From an uncultured Flavobacteriaceae bacterium (GTDB taxonomy: Bacteria; Bacteroidota; Bacteroidia; Flavobacteriales; Flavobacteriaceae): a DNA stretch of 64,000 nt. The translations under genes and the position numbers were made by a program. The DNA is taken from positions 124,001 through 188,000 of the forward strand of contig CANLWB010000002.1 of assembly GCA_947494695.1 (NCBI GenBank). Direction: 5' to 3'. Below are positions 1 through 9,106 of this stretch, piece after piece (positions within the stretch are counted from its first letter, which is position 1; the number at the start of each line of letters is the position of its first letter). The notes beneath the pieces are model-generated. The model had not been told where the DNA came from. It ran no database searches and was given only the letters and a program-made list of their open reading frames with translations.

Positions 1-1
1 C

Positions 2-349
2 GGGGTTAATGTTGTGAACTGGCCCATGTCGCGTGTTCTTATTTCCTATTTTGCATCCAAATATGTACGTATTATTACCGGAATGAAAATTCACGATACT
101 ACGGCTGGGTATGTATGTTACAAAAGACAAGTATTGGAAACCATAGGCTTAGACTCTATTAAGTTTATTGGCTATGCATTTCAAATAGAAATGAAATTTA
201 AGGCTTACTTAAAGAAGTTTATAATTACTGAAGTGCCGGTCATTTTTACCGATAGAACGGAAGGTGAATCAAAATTAAGTTCATCTATTATAACCGAGGC
301 CATTTTTGGAGTGATTACAATGAAAATTAAAAGCTTTTTTAAAAAATAA
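2..349 (+). CDS. Polyprenol-phosphate mannosyltransferase (GT2), C-terminal part
   Basis: The gene enters from outside the window and only its C-terminal ~115 residues are visible. The motifs VNVVNWPMSR, TTAGYVCYKR and EVPVIFTDRTEGESKLS match the C-terminal half of dolichyl/polyprenol-phosphate mannose synthases of family GT2. These transfer mannose from GDP-mannose to a lipid carrier at the cytoplasmic face of the inner membrane. The reading frame is open to position 2, so the GTG at 14 is an internal valine and not a start. The dihydroorotase gene starts 5 bases after the stop, so the two are probably co-transcribed. The family call is firm; the exact lipid acceptor is not visible. Confidence 0.85.
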   Translation, partial: GVNVVNWPMSRVLISYFASKYVRIITGMKIHDTTAGYVCYKRQVLETIGLDSIKFIGYAFQIEMKFKAYLKKFIITEVPVIFTDRTEGESKLSSSIITEAIFGVITMKIKSFFKK

Positions 350-354
350 AATAT

Positions 355-1701
355 ATGGAATCAAGGTCAATTCTTATAAAGAATGCGAATATTGTTAATG
401 AAGGTGCTATTGTTAAGGGCGATGTGTTAATTGAAGGGGAGTATATAAAAAAGATAGACGATTCCATAAATGTTGAATCCAATAATATACTTGTTGTAGA
501 TGCTAAGGGAAAGTATTTATTACCTGGAGCGATTGATGATCAGGTTCATTTTAGAGAACCAGGACTAACTCATAAAGGTAATATAGAGACCGAATCGCGA
601 GCCGCAATCGCAGGAGGTATTACGTCGTTTATTGAAATGCCGAATACGAACCCACAAACCACAACGATAGAAAAATTAGAACAGAAGTTCGATATAGCTT
701 CAAAAACATCCTTTGCTAATTATTCGTTTATGTTTGGTGGAACCAACGACAATTTGGATGAAATTTTAAAACTTGATGTAAATCAAGCGGCCGGGTTAAA
801 GCTGTTTTTAGGATCTTCTACAGGAAATATGTTGGTCGATGATTTAGATGTGCTTGAGAAGATTTTTAAAAGTACGAAGATGGTGATTTCTGTTCATTGC
901 GAGGATGAAGGCACTATTAGACGTAATTTTCAAAAGCACGTTGAAGCCTATGGAGACGATATTCCTATTAAAAATCACCCCATTATAAGGAGTGAGGAAG
1001 CTTGTTACATCTCCTCTTCAAGAGCTATTGAGTTGGCGAAAAAAACGGGTGCACGATTGCATGTGTTTCACCTATCAACTGGAAAAGAAACGCATTTATT
1101 CGACAATAGTATTCCGTTAAAAGATAAAAAAATTACAGCCGAAGTTTGTACACATCACCTTTGGTTTAGCGATGAGGACTACGATAAAAAAGGAACATTT
1201 ATTAAATGGAATCCGGCCGTAAAAACCGCAGATGACAGAGAGCAACTCTGGGACGCATTGTTGGATGACAGGATTGATGTTTTGGCGACCGATCATGCAC
1301 CACATACTTTAGAGGAGAAGAAGAACGTTTATACTAAAGCACCTTCTGGTGGCCCTTTGGTGCAGCATGCGCTACCGGCTATGCTAGAAATGTACCATAG
1401 AGGAAAAATTTCTTTAGAAAAAGTGGTAGAGAAAATGTCTCATAACCCGGCAATTTTATTCCAGATTGCAAGAAGAGGGTACATTAAAGAGGGCTTTTTT
1501 GCCGATTTGGTACTTGTGGATTTGGATAGTCCATGGACTGTAGAAAAAGATAATATTTTATATAAATGCGGTTGGTCTCCTTTTGAAGGAACAACCTTTA
1601 AATCTAAGGTGACTCATACCATTTTAAATGGTAGTTTGGTATACGAAAATTCTAAATTTAGTGAAGCAAAAGCAGGTAAACGATTAACTTTTAACAGATG
1701 A
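355..1701 (+). CDS. pyrC: Dihydroorotase (cyclic amidohydrolase family)
   Basis: A 448-residue amidohydrolase that should catalyse the reversible cyclisation of carbamoyl-aspartate to dihydroorotate in pyrimidine synthesis. Visible metal-site motifs are DDQVHFREPG near residue 62, a KLFLGSSTG segment near 150 holding the candidate carboxylated lysine, ISVHCEDEG near 180, HVFHLSTG near 236 and ATDHAPH near 313. The first histidine of the usual HxH motif is glutamine here (QVH); from memory this is common in the Bacteroidota branch. It follows the mannosyltransferase closely, and its stop overlaps the next start as ATGA, which suggests an operon. A sibling amidohydrolase such as allantoinase is a less likely alternative. 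Confidence 0.9.
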   Translation: MESRSILIKNANIVNEGAIVKGDVLIEGEYIKKIDDSINVESNNILVVDAKGKYLLPGAIDDQVHFREPGLTHKGNIETESRAAIAGGITSFIEMPNTNPQTTTIEKLEQKFDIASKTSFANYSFMFGGTNDNLDEILKLDVNQAAGLKLFLGSSTGNMLVDDLDVLEKIFKSTKMVISVHCEDEGTIRRNFQKHVEAYGDDIPIKNHPIIRSEEACYISSSRAIELAKKTGARLHVFHLSTGKETHLFDNSIPLKDKKITAEVCTHHLWFSDEDYDKKGTFIKWNPAVKTADDREQLWDALLDDRIDVLATDHAPHTLEEKKNVYTKAPSGGPLVQHALPAMLEMYHRGKISLEKVVEKMSHNPAILFQIARRGYIKEGFFADLVLVDLDSPWTVEKDNILYKCGWSPFEGTTFKSKVTHTILNGSLVYENSKFSEAKAGKRLTFNR

Positions 1702-2243
1702 TTTTAAAACGCCTCTCCATATACTTATTTCTAATATTGTCTGTTTCGGCTTGTCATGATATGGAAAAGCCTAAAAAACCGGATAACTTAATACCTAAGG
1801 ACAAAATGGTTGATATTTTGATAGATGCCAAGTTGATATCCTCGGCCAGTTCTGTAAATAGAAAAATTATGGAGGATCGCGGCGTTAAGTTAAATCAATA
1901 TGTTTTTGAAAAACACAATATTGATAGCTTGCAGTTTGTCTTGAGCAATGAATATTATGCCTTTTATATAAAGGACTATCAAGAGATTTATGGTAAAATT
2001 AAGGATAGCCTAAAGCTGTTAAAAGAGAAGTTTAAAAAAGAAGAAGAAGAGTTTTTAAAAGAGAAGGAAGAGAGGCACAAGGATTCTATTAAAAAAATTA
2101 AGGAGAGAGACTCTCTCACTCTTATTAATGGGGCTTCAAAATTTGAGCTGATGAAGGATTCGTTAAACGAAAAAGTAATACATAAAAAACTTGAAGAGGA
2201 ACGTACATTAATAGAGCCTATTTCAGATAGAACGCGCCAATAG
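1698..2243 (+). CDS. DUF4296 family lipoprotein
   Basis: A 181-residue protein with an N-terminal hydrophobic segment ending in a lipobox (SVSAC, Cys at residue 19), so it is likely lipid-anchored outside the inner membrane. The region from KPKKPDNLIPKDKMVDIL to about residue 100 matches DUF4296, a Bacteroidota family of unknown function. The C-terminal third is highly charged and Lys/Glu-rich with coiled-coil character. The start overlaps the dihydroorotase stop by four bases (ATGA), implying translational coupling. The 3' end overlaps the convergent epimerase gene by 26 bases. The gene order mannosyltransferase, dihydroorotase, DUF4296, epimerase appears typical of Flavobacteriaceae. Confidence 0.8.
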   Translation: MILKRLSIYLFLILSVSACHDMEKPKKPDNLIPKDKMVDILIDAKLISSASSVNRKIMEDRGVKLNQYVFEKHNIDSLQFVLSNEYYAFYIKDYQEIYGKIKDSLKLLKEKFKKEEEEFLKEKEERHKDSIKKIKERDSLTLINGASKFELMKDSLNEKVIHKKLEEERTLIEPISDRTRQ

Positions 2244-3219
2244 TTTCAATGCTTTTATCTACAGGTTTAAACGAATAGTCTAAAGTCGTTTTAATCTTAT
2301 TGTTATTATAATGCTTCTCGGTAGTTAACGATTGTACGATGTGCTTCGTTAATAAACGTTGTTTGCCAGTTAATTTGTGTTTTAACCAATCTAATTTCCA
2401 TAAAAATGTTAGGAGACTCCGGCCAGCTAATTTCTTAGGAGGCTTTACGTTAACAGATTTGGATAAAGCCTCGAAAAACGTCTTGTAACTCCACTGTTCT
2501 GCCACCAAAATAAAACGCTCATTTTTAACGTCACTTTTGGTTAGTTTTATCATAATAGACACGACATCTTCAACGTCAACAAGCGCAATGTTTCCCGAAG
2601 TATAGAATTTCAGGCCTTTATGAGCCTTCTTAAACAAACTACCAGTGCCATAGTGCCAAATCCCAGCGCCTAAAATAACACCTGGATTTACAATAACAGT
2701 ATCGAGTCCTTCCTGACTGGCTCTCCAAACTTCCATTTCTGCGCCATACTTCGTAATGGCATATACACTGTGGTCATCTTCAGAATTCCAAACACTCGTC
2801 TCTGTAATATCCTCATTATTGGCACTGTCCCTTACGGTTGCTATGGAGCTTACATGGCATAGCTTTTTCACGTTATTGGCGATACATTGATTTACAATAT
2901 TTGCCGTACCTTCTATATTCGATTTTCTAAGAAGCTGAAACTTGTTTGGTTCAAAAGACACAAAAGCGGCACAGTGATACACATAATTAATATCCTTAAA
3001 TGCTTCAGATAGTGAAGGAATATCTAAAAGATCTGCCTGCATCCATTCGATGTCGTTGAACATAGTCTGGTAATTGTCCGTATAGGTAGCAAAAACGGAT
3101 TTCACATGATCAAGCTTATGCTGTGTTCTGTAAATGGCTCTTACGCTTTCGTTATTTTTAGCAAGCTTGTAAAGCAAATGAGCGCCTAGTAAGCCAGTTC
3201 CTCCTGTAACTAAAATCAT
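2218..3219 (-). CDS. NAD-dependent epimerase/dehydratase family protein
   Basis: An extended short-chain dehydrogenase of 333 residues. The N-terminal Rossmann signature VTGGTGLLGAHLL binds NAD(P). The catalytic region has HVSSIATV (serine) and VYAITKYGAE, where the YxxxK pair is Tyr-Ala-Ile-Thr-Lys. It resembles the dihydroflavonol-4-reductase/hopanoid-associated epimerase branch, but the substrate cannot be read from sequence. It is convergent with the DUF4296 gene and overlaps its 3' end by 26 bases. It has no obvious operon partner on its own strand. Start chosen at the ATG directly before the Rossmann motif. Confidence 0.85.
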   Translation of the reverse strand: MILVTGGTGLLGAHLLYKLAKNNESVRAIYRTQHKLDHVKSVFATYTDNYQTMFNDIEWMQADLLDIPSLSEAFKDINYVYHCAAFVSFEPNKFQLLRKSNIEGTANIVNQCIANNVKKLCHVSSIATVRDSANNEDITETSVWNSEDDHSVYAITKYGAEMEVWRASQEGLDTVIVNPGVILGAGIWHYGTGSLFKKAHKGLKFYTSGNIALVDVEDVVSIMIKLTKSDVKNERFILVAEQWSYKTFFEALSKSVNVKPPKKLAGRSLLTFLWKLDWLKHKLTGKQRLLTKHIVQSLTTEKHYNNNKIKTTLDYSFKPVDKSIETIGAFYLK

Positions 3220-3281
3220 GAAGCTAAAGTAATAAATATTTATATGCCTTTAGTTTATAATCAATCTCCATGCATTTACTA

Positions 3282-4799
3282 TTATCTTATCGTGGTCATT
3301 TTTACAATTTTGCCATGGGCAATTTCATAAATGGCTATTGCAGTGAAATTTTCTGCGTTTACCGTTAAAAATTCATCATCTATAACCTTGTTACCAATTA
3401 TAATTCGGTTTTTAATTTCACAATGTAAGTCTGGAGTTTGAGCAAAGAATTGGGAAAACAGATCACGTAGCTGTTTTTGTCCATTAACGTAGAGGTCATT
3501 CGGAAAGTAGCTAGCTTTTATATCGTCAGAGAAAACATGTGCAAAGGCATGGATATCTTTTGCGTTAAATGCATCTAATTGTCTCTGGACAATGGTTTCA
3601 GCATCGCTAAGTTTTTCATTTTCCTCAATAGATGTAAGACTAATAATTTTCCCATTTTTTGTCTCGTACAATACTCCCTTATGGGTTTCTTTTCCATTTA
3701 TCTCAATTATGTGTTCATCGATAACCATGTTTCTTTTCGTAATACGCTTTACAACCTTTATTTTAGCTTTTGGATTATTTGAAAAGAGTTCATTGTAAGC
3801 CGTTTTTAGCTTAGTCCTGCCAGAATAAAGCGTATCATTGGAGAAATTTCGAACTACCACGTCTTTAGAAAAACAAGACACAAAAGTGTTTAAATCCCCT
3901 TTATTAAAGGCTTCAATCTGGGACTGGACTATAATTTTGGGGGACTCTTCAGAAACAAATGCCAGATGTTTACCATCATCACTAACTGCAATTCTTGAGA
4001 TTTCATTTATTTGATCTTCTGTAAAGTTATGCAGAACACTTAAACTATCTGTCACTGTATTAAGTTGAGCAATTATTTTACCATTTGGAATTAGGGCGAT
4101 ATTCTGTGATAACCAGCACATATCATTGATTTGAATGGGAAATGATTTGATTGTTTTTATATCCCCCGTAATAGGATTTAGAGACTTTATGGTTGAAATC
4201 TTGTTTTCATTGCTTATAAAACTTATAAGGTTTGAGTTTGGTATTTTATGTAATGAACGACCTACGTTTTTATGTGCTGTTTGATTGGTATTCTTGGTGA
4301 GATTTGAGACCACTAAATCCATGCTTTCTTCTGCTAAAACAGATGAAACCAAAATATTTGTATCGTGCCAGATATGATATCCAACCTTTAAGTCTTTTAT
4401 GAGAATAGTAGATTCTCCATTAGATAAATCGTATTTATATAATCGTTGTAACCCATTATCATCTAATCGAATTGAAGACATGTTATTTTCCTTAGGGATT
4501 TTTAATGGTGAATACTCACTACCAAAAGATGTGTTCGTTATCCAAGAATTGTCTTCACGCTTTATATTATAAATTTTAATGTCGGTTTGAGTATCTCTAG
4601 TGGATGAAAAAAGAATAGTATTATTATCGTAAAAAGAAGGCTGATTATCATAGCCTTTATTGTTTGAAATATTTTTGAGGTTTATCAGTTTTATTTTTTC
4701 ATTCGATTTAACAATATCAGATAGGTAAACTTCTGTATTAGATTGAGCAAATAATATTGTCGAAGCTAGGAGTAGCGTCAGATGGACTAATGTTTTCAT
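3282..4799 (-). CDS. Exported TolB-like propeller with two SnoaL/NTF2-like domains
   Basis: A 505-residue secreted protein with a signal peptide (cleavage likely after STILFAQ). Residues ~40-290 contain WD40-like PD40/TolB repeats, for example NQPSFYDNNTILFSSTRD and RIAVSDDGKHLAFVSE. The C-terminal ~210 residues hold two tandem NTF2/SnoaL-like units: AFNKGDLNTFVSCFSKDV with a VIDEH segment, and AFNAKDIHAFAHVFSDDI with a VIDDE segment. The two units align with each other and probably arose by internal duplication. No catalytic function can be assigned. It is divergent from tyrS and has a 250-base shared intergenic region. The domain calls are good; the role is unknown. Confidence 0.75.
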   Translation of the reverse strand: MKTLVHLTLLLASTILFAQSNTEVYLSDIVKSNEKIKLINLKNISNNKGYDNQPSFYDNNTILFSSTRDTQTDIKIYNIKREDNSWITNTSFGSEYSPLKIPKENNMSSIRLDDNGLQRLYKYDLSNGESTILIKDLKVGYHIWHDTNILVSSVLAEESMDLVVSNLTKNTNQTAHKNVGRSLHKIPNSNLISFISNENKISTIKSLNPITGDIKTIKSFPIQINDMCWLSQNIALIPNGKIIAQLNTVTDSLSVLHNFTEDQINEISRIAVSDDGKHLAFVSEESPKIIVQSQIEAFNKGDLNTFVSCFSKDVVVRNFSNDTLYSGRTKLKTAYNELFSNNPKAKIKVVKRITKRNMVIDEHIIEINGKETHKGVLYETKNGKIISLTSIEENEKLSDAETIVQRQLDAFNAKDIHAFAHVFSDDIKASYFPNDLYVNGQKQLRDLFSQFFAQTPDLHCEIKNRIIIGNKVIDDEFLTVNAENFTAIAIYEIAHGKIVKMTTIR

Positions 4800-5017
4800 T
4801 GATTATCTATTTATAATTAAGGTATTTCTTACCATCAAATATCTTACCGAAACTTTACTAAAAGGCATTTCTGTATTAAATTAATCGAAAATCATGAAAA
4901 AATTAACATTATCGAGATGGGTTTTGCGTTTTGTTGCATTAAAATTGCTAAAACATATCTTTTTAGATGTATGTCTAATTTAAAAGTTGAAACAAGTATT
5001 AATTATACATTGATTTT

Positions 5018-5025
5018 TATCTTTG
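5018..5025 (+). promoter_or_regulatory. Candidate -7 box of the tyrS promoter
   Basis: TATCTTTG matches the Bacteroidota -7 consensus TAnnTTTG, 25 bases before the ATG at 5050. No convincing -33 TTG is visible. The box overlaps the alternative upstream TTG codon at 5023, which argues for the ATG at 5050 as the real start. Confidence 0.55.
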
Positions 5026-5049
5026 CAGTGTTTTTTAAAAATTGAAGAG

Positions 5050-6345
5050 ATGATTAAGAACTTTGTAGAAGAATTAACGTGGAGAGGTATGATCCATACG
5101 GTAATGCCAGGTGCCGAAGAACATTTAATGGAAGGTATGCGCAGTGCCTATATAGGTTTTGATCCCACTGCAGATTCTTTGCACATTGGAAATCTGGTGC
5201 CTATTATGCTTTTAGCACATTATCAACGTTGTGGGCACAAGCCCGTTGCCTTGGTGGGAGGTGCTACTGGAATGATTGGAGACCCTTCAGGGAAATCGAA
5301 TGAACGTAATTTACTCGATGAAAAAACACTACGTCATAATCAGGATGCCATAAAAAAGCAGTTATCTCATTTCTTAGATTTTGAAAGCGATGCCGAAAAT
5401 GCTGCCGTTTTAGTGAATAATTACGATTGGATGAAAGACTTTTCGTTTCTTGAGTTTATCCGCGATGTTGGTAAGCACATTACTGTAAATTATATGATGG
5501 CTAAGGATTCTGTAAAAAATAGGATTTCGGCCGAGGCGTCTGAAGGGATGAGTTTTACAGAGTTTACCTATCAACTGGTTCAGGGATACGATTTTCTTCA
5601 TTTATTTAAAGAGAACAACTGTTCTATACAGATGGGAGGAAGCGATCAATGGGGTAATATCACTACTGGAACCGAGTTAATTCGACGTATAGGAAATGGG
5701 AAGGGGTATGCTGTAACCTGCCCATTAATTACGAAGTCGGACGGATCGAAATTTGGAAAATCTGAAGGTGGAAACGTATGGCTGGATGCGAACAGAACAT
5801 CACCTTATAAATTCTACCAATATTGGTTGAACTCAAGTGATGAGGATGCCGAAAAATATATTAAGATTTTTACATTCTTGACAGCGGAGGAAATTAATAC
5901 TTTAACAGAAGCTCATAAAGAGGCACCACATTTACGAATCCTACAAAAACGTTTGGCAGAAGAAATTACGGTTATGGTACATTCTAAAGCCGATTTGGAT
6001 AATGCCATTAAGGCGAGTACAATCCTTTTTGGGAAATCTACTAGCGATGACTTAAAAGGATTAAATGAACAAACCTTTTTAGATGTTTTCGATGGGGTAC
6101 CACAGTCTGAAATCTCACATGGGGATATCGATGGCGGATTGGATATTATTGGTGCTCTGGTTGAGAAGGGAGGCTTTTTAAAGTCTAATGGAGAGGCCAG
6201 AAGGGCGCTTAAAGAAAATTCTATTTCGGTGAATAAAGAAAAGGTGAAGGACAATTACAGCATTACTACCGAAGATTTGATTAACAATAAGTTTGTACTA
6301 TTACAACGCGGTAAAAAGAACTACTTCGTTCTTCGCGTAGTATAA
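5050..6345 (+). CDS. tyrS: Tyrosine--tRNA ligase
   Basis: A class I aminoacyl-tRNA synthetase that charges tRNA-Tyr in the cytoplasm. Visible are the HIGH-class motif HIGNLVPIM near residue 43, the Tyr-binding region YDFLHLF and [10 protein letters not shown], and the KMSKS-class loop KFGKSEGG near residue 233. The C-terminal ~65 residues ([17 protein letters not shown] onward) are an S4-like RNA-binding domain. At 431 residues it matches the usual length of the family. The ATG at 5050 is preferred over an in-frame TTG at 5023 because the latter lies inside the -7 box. A strong hairpin terminator follows. Confidence 0.97.
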   Translation: MIKNFVEELTWRGMIHTVMPGAEEHLMEGMRSAYIGFDPTADSLHIGNLVPIMLLAHYQRCGHKPVALVGGATGMIGDPSGKSNERNLLDEKTLRHNQDAIKKQLSHFLDFESDAENAAVLVNNYDWMKDFSFLEFIRDVGKHITVNYMMAKDSVKNRISAEASEGMSFTEFTYQLVQGYDFLHLFKENNCSIQMGGSDQWGNITTGTELIRRIGNGKGYAVTCPLITKSDGSKFGKSEGGNVWLDANRTSPYKFYQYWLNSSDEDAEKYIKIFTFLTAEEINTLTEAHKEAPHLRILQKRLAEEITVMVHSKADLDNAIKASTILFGKSTSDDLKGLNEQTFLDVFDGVPQSEISHGDIDGGLDIIGALVEKGGFLKSNGEARRALKENSISVNKEKVKDNYSITTEDLINNKFVLLQRGKKNYFVLRVV

Positions 6346-6366
6346 AAAAATCTATATAATGAATAA

Positions 6367-6399
6367 CAAAGCCTGATTGTAATATCAGGCTTTGCTTTT
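6367..6399 (+). terminator. Rho-independent terminator after tyrS
   Basis: A perfect 11-bp stem CAAAGCCTGAT / ATCAGGCTTTG (6367-6377 and 6384-6394) with a 6-base loop, followed by CTTTT. It lies 22 bases after the tyrS stop. Confidence 0.85.
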
Positions 6400-6639
6400 A
6401 ACCAACCAACTATAAAAATTTTTCTTTTTCTTAGCAGTTATTAAGTCGCAACTGTTTTCGATACCTTACACAAAAACAGAACTTTTTTTAACCTGAGTAT
6501 TATTTCATGTTTCGAAGGTGTTGCCTCTCTGGTTTTTTAGAGGTTTAATAAGATCAAACGGCTTATAAATGGAAAAAGCTAATCTAATAGTGCAGTCGAA
6601 GTGTCGAAATGATCCGGAACAAACTTACATTTTCGTCAT

Positions 6640-7620
6640 TCACAAAACCATAAGATTACATCCACGGATATCAGAATTGTCAAAGCGTCCAATAATTTCA
6701 AAAGTTCCATCGTGATAAACTCTGCCTAAATCTTGTGTTGCAATAAAAGAGCAAGAGTTTATGTTAGCGAGATCAATAACATTGATGCCTCCCGTTTTGC
6801 CAATAGATTGAAGTGTAAGCGGGTCTTCAGTGTCTCTGGCGAGAATATGCATCCAGTTTGGAGATTCAAAAATACCATGCCCCTGGGAATACCCCTGACT
6901 TAGTAATTCGGTCATACCATATTCACTGTGAATGGAATTTACTCCAAAACCTGCTTTTAATAACTTATGAAGCTCCGCTCTTATAAGCTCCTTGCGTCTA
7001 CCTTTCATGCCACCAGTCTCCATAATAATGGTGTTGTTCAGGTCAAACTTATAACGTTCAATGAAATCTAGCAAAGCAAAGGAAACGCCTATTAATAGTG
7101 TTTTTTTTCCTTGAGAATCCAGTGTAGTTAGCGTATCCTTGAGTTCAGAGTAGTTGTTTAGATAGAACCCGCTTTCCGGGTGCTTGGACTGGCTAATCAT
7201 GGCGTCTACCATATATATTAAAGAAGAGCCTTCCCGTTCTAAATACGATGGAAGTAAAGCCAGAACAACATAATTTTCGATAGGGCCATAAACATGTTGA
7301 AATCCCCTCGTAAAGCTTTGGGTATATATGTCTAGATCGGTTACATAATGTTTACTGGTTGCACCTCCGGTTGTTCCAGAACTGGAAAAAACACGTTTAA
7401 CAGTGTCATTGGAGCTTAGAATCTTACGGGATTTAAAAAACTGTATGGGTAAAAAAGGGATGTCTTCAATGGTTTTTACATCACTTGGATGCCTGTAAAG
7501 CAAATCGCAAAAGGATCTGTAGACACGGTTATTTTCAAATTGAAATTTAAAAATCTGTAAAGCAATAGCTTCGAATTCAGACGGCGAATTAATATTGAAA
7601 ATCGTATTAGTGTCAATCAT
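6640..7620 (-). CDS. LuxE/PaaK-like acyl-protein synthetase
   Basis: A 326-residue adenylate-forming enzyme of the LuxE (acyl-protein synthetase) type. The phosphate-binding loop RVFSSSGTTGGATSKH lies near residue 80, IMETGGMKGRRKE near 195, and SIHSEYGMTELLSQGY near 230, which corresponds to the A5 motif. The C-terminal ATQDLGRVYHDGTFEIIGRFDNSDIRGCN fits the family. LuxE enzymes activate fatty acids as acyl-adenylates. No luciferase or LuxC/D genes are visible, so bioluminescence is not implied; in Bacteroidota this family is usually a stand-alone gene. The next gene upstream on the same strand encodes a minimal T9SS-tail protein. Confidence 0.85.
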   Translation of the reverse strand: MIDTNTIFNINSPSEFEAIALQIFKFQFENNRVYRSFCDLLYRHPSDVKTIEDIPFLPIQFFKSRKILSSNDTVKRVFSSSGTTGGATSKHYVTDLDIYTQSFTRGFQHVYGPIENYVVLALLPSYLEREGSSLIYMVDAMISQSKHPESGFYLNNYSELKDTLTTLDSQGKKTLLIGVSFALLDFIERYKFDLNNTIIMETGGMKGRRKELIRAELHKLLKAGFGVNSIHSEYGMTELLSQGYSQGHGIFESPNWMHILARDTEDPLTLQSIGKTGGINVIDLANINSCSFIATQDLGRVYHDGTFEIIGRFDNSDIRGCNLMVL

Positions 7621-7692
7621 AATGCATGGAATGAACTGGTTTTAAACGTTTTTCATTAAAGCGAGACACACAGATTTTTTTGTCAATAGAAG

Positions 7693-7753
7693 GTCTTTTT
7701 GATGCCCCCACCTGCGGACGGGTAGATAGCCTTGCTACAGCATTTAAAAAGAC
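7693..7753. repeat. Imperfect inverted repeat with GC-rich centre
   Basis: GTCTTTTTGATGC (7693-7705) faces GCATTTAAAAAGAC (7740-7753), differing by about one indel, around an unusually GC-rich centre (CCCCCACCTGCGGACGGGTAG region, 7704-7724). It sits between two same-strand genes and may be a small mobile or structural repeat. A similar hairpin sequence (CCTGTTCGTCCAACAGG) occurs inside the repeat at 18291-18436. Confidence 0.45.
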
Positions 7754-7824
7754 AATTAATGCATAAAAAACAGCATGTTGTAACTAATTGAAAAAGATTA
7801 AACGAATTCAATGACAAAAATATA

Positions 7825-7854
7825 TAAAATAAAAGCGTTACCAACGGCAACGCT
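7825..7854 (-). terminator. Probable terminator of the T9SS-tail gene
   Basis: AGCGTTACC / GGCAACGCT (7834-7854) forms a short stem with one mismatch. On the minus strand it is followed by a T-rich run (TTTTATTTT). It lies 27 bases after the stop of the gene at 7881-8222. Confidence 0.6.
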
Positions 7855-7880
7855 CCTAATTTAAGTTTAATATGGATGTA

Positions 7881-8222
7881 TTATTTTATAACAAGTTTTC
7901 GAGTTTCACTTTTACCGTTTTCGGTAATCTTCAGAATATAAACACCTTTTCTTAAATTTTGAATGTTTAATTGCTTGCCAGTCAGCGTCGTACTTTTAAT
8001 TTTTTTACCTAACACGTTAAAGAACTCAATTTTTTTAGTCAAATTGCGTTTAGTAGTAAGATATATGAAATTTTTATTAGCTGGAGCTGGATTAGGAAAC
8101 AAAGACAAGCCGTCTATAGTTTGCTGTATCGGGGGGTCACCAAAGGAATCCTGCGCAAACATATCCAGTGGGGCGGATAACATTGTGATGAACAATATAA
8201 AGTATAAGTAGTTTTTTTTCAT
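7881..8222 (-). CDS. Minimal secreted protein with T9SS type A sorting domain
   Basis: A 113-residue protein with a signal peptide (cleaved about at MFAQ-DSF), only ~15 residues of mature sequence, then a complete Por secretion tail: LSLFPNPAPANKNFIYL, the IEFFNVLGKKI strand and GVYILKITENGKSETRKLVIK. Such tails (TIGR04183-type) target cargo through the type IX secretion system to the cell surface. This one carries essentially no cargo domain. It ends before a hairpin terminator and is divergent from the PhoB-like regulator gene. It may be a tail decoy, a reporter of T9SS function or a remnant; the sequence itself is intact. Confidence 0.85.
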   Translation of the reverse strand: MKKNYLYFILFITMLSAPLDMFAQDSFGDPPIQQTIDGLSLFPNPAPANKNFIYLTTKRNLTKKIEFFNVLGKKIKSTTLTGKQLNIQNLRKGVYILKITENGKSETRKLVIK

Positions 8223-8425
8223 ACGCTTTTTACAGTAGTGTAAATGTACTAAAACTGCCTCAAAATTGATGCCAAAAAACTGTTAAAGATTTGGTGATTT
8301 TGTCGAAAGATTAAATTACCGTAACTTGGTTGTTACCTTAATGTTATTAATTTTTGCAATGTTAATAAATCGGCATTATAGTTTTATATTTACCTGGAGA
8401 ATTAATAAAAACGTATTGTTTAGGT

Positions 8426-9106
8426 ATGAAAAAAAATGACATTAAAATATTATTAGTCGATGACGAACCAGATATCTTAGAAATTGTTGGATATAATTTG
8501 TCTAACGAGGGGTATCAGGTTATTACAGCAGAGAATGGACAGGAAGGTGTGAAGAAGGCTAAAAAAGAACTTCCGCAATTAATTATTTTAGATGTCATGA
8601 TGCCAGAAATGGATGGTATTGAAGCGTGCGAGTTAATAAGAAAAAGTCCCGATCTAAAGAATAGTATCATTACGTTTTTAACTGCTAGAGGAGAGGATTA
8701 TTCTCAGGTTGCTGGTTTCGATGCAGGTGCAGACGATTACATTACAAAACCAATTAAACCTAAAGTTTTAGTTAGTAAAGTAAAGGCGCTATTAAGACGT
8801 TTTAAAGAAGAAGACGTTACCAACACGGTTAAAATTGGAAGTTTAGAAATAAATCGGGATGAGTATAAAATAATATCTCAGGGAACAGAGATTATTTTAC
8901 CAAGAAAAGAATTTGAATTATTATCTTTACTTGCCTCTAAACCTGGAAAAGTATTTAAAAGAGATGAGATTTTAGATGCAGTTTGGGGTAACGAAGTTGT
9001 TGTAGGTGGTAGAACTATCGATGTACACATTCGTAAATTGAGAGAAAAATTAGGAGATAATAGTTTTAAAACCATAAAAGGGGTAGGCTACAAGTTTGTA
9101 GAATAA
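8426..9106 (+). CDS. OmpR/PhoB-family response regulator
   Basis: A 226-residue response regulator. The receiver domain (residues 5-125) shows acidic residues DDEPD, the phospho-acceptor in LIILDVMMPEMDG (Asp near 53), and the switch lysine in DDYITKPIKPK. The C-terminal winged helix (~135-226) has the LPRKEFELLSLLASKPGKVFKRDEIL and GRTIDVHIRKLREKLG signatures of the OmpR/PhoB class. Its stop codon overlaps the start of the adjacent histidine kinase gene (ATGCA...; positions 9104-9108), indicating a coupled two-component pair. The signal sensed is unknown; resemblance to PhoB is at family level. Confidence 0.93.
   Translation: MKKNDIKILLVDDEPDILEIVGYNLSNEGYQVITAENGQEGVKKAKKELPQLIILDVMMPEMDGIEACELIRKSPDLKNSIITFLTARGEDYSQVAGFDAGADDYITKPIKPKVLVSKVKALLRRFKEEDVTNTVKIGSLEINRDEYKIISQGTEIILPRKEFELLSLLASKPGKVFKRDEILDAVWGNEVVVGGRTIDVHIRKLREKLGDNSFKTIKGVGYKFVE

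Noticed and set aside
4894-4983. Possible 29-codon ORF (MKKLTLSRWVLRFV...) between the propeller gene and tyrS
   Set aside because: It lies in a divergent promoter region, has no recognisable family or ribosome-binding site, and random AT-rich sequence yields such frames easily.
5023-5049. Upstream TTG start for tyrS
   Set aside because: The codon overlaps the TATCTTTG -7 box and would add residues not typical of TyrRS.
6640-7620. Bioluminescence (lux) locus
   Set aside because: Only a LuxE-like enzyme is present; no luciferase, LuxC or LuxD genes are seen, and this family is common alone in Bacteroidota.
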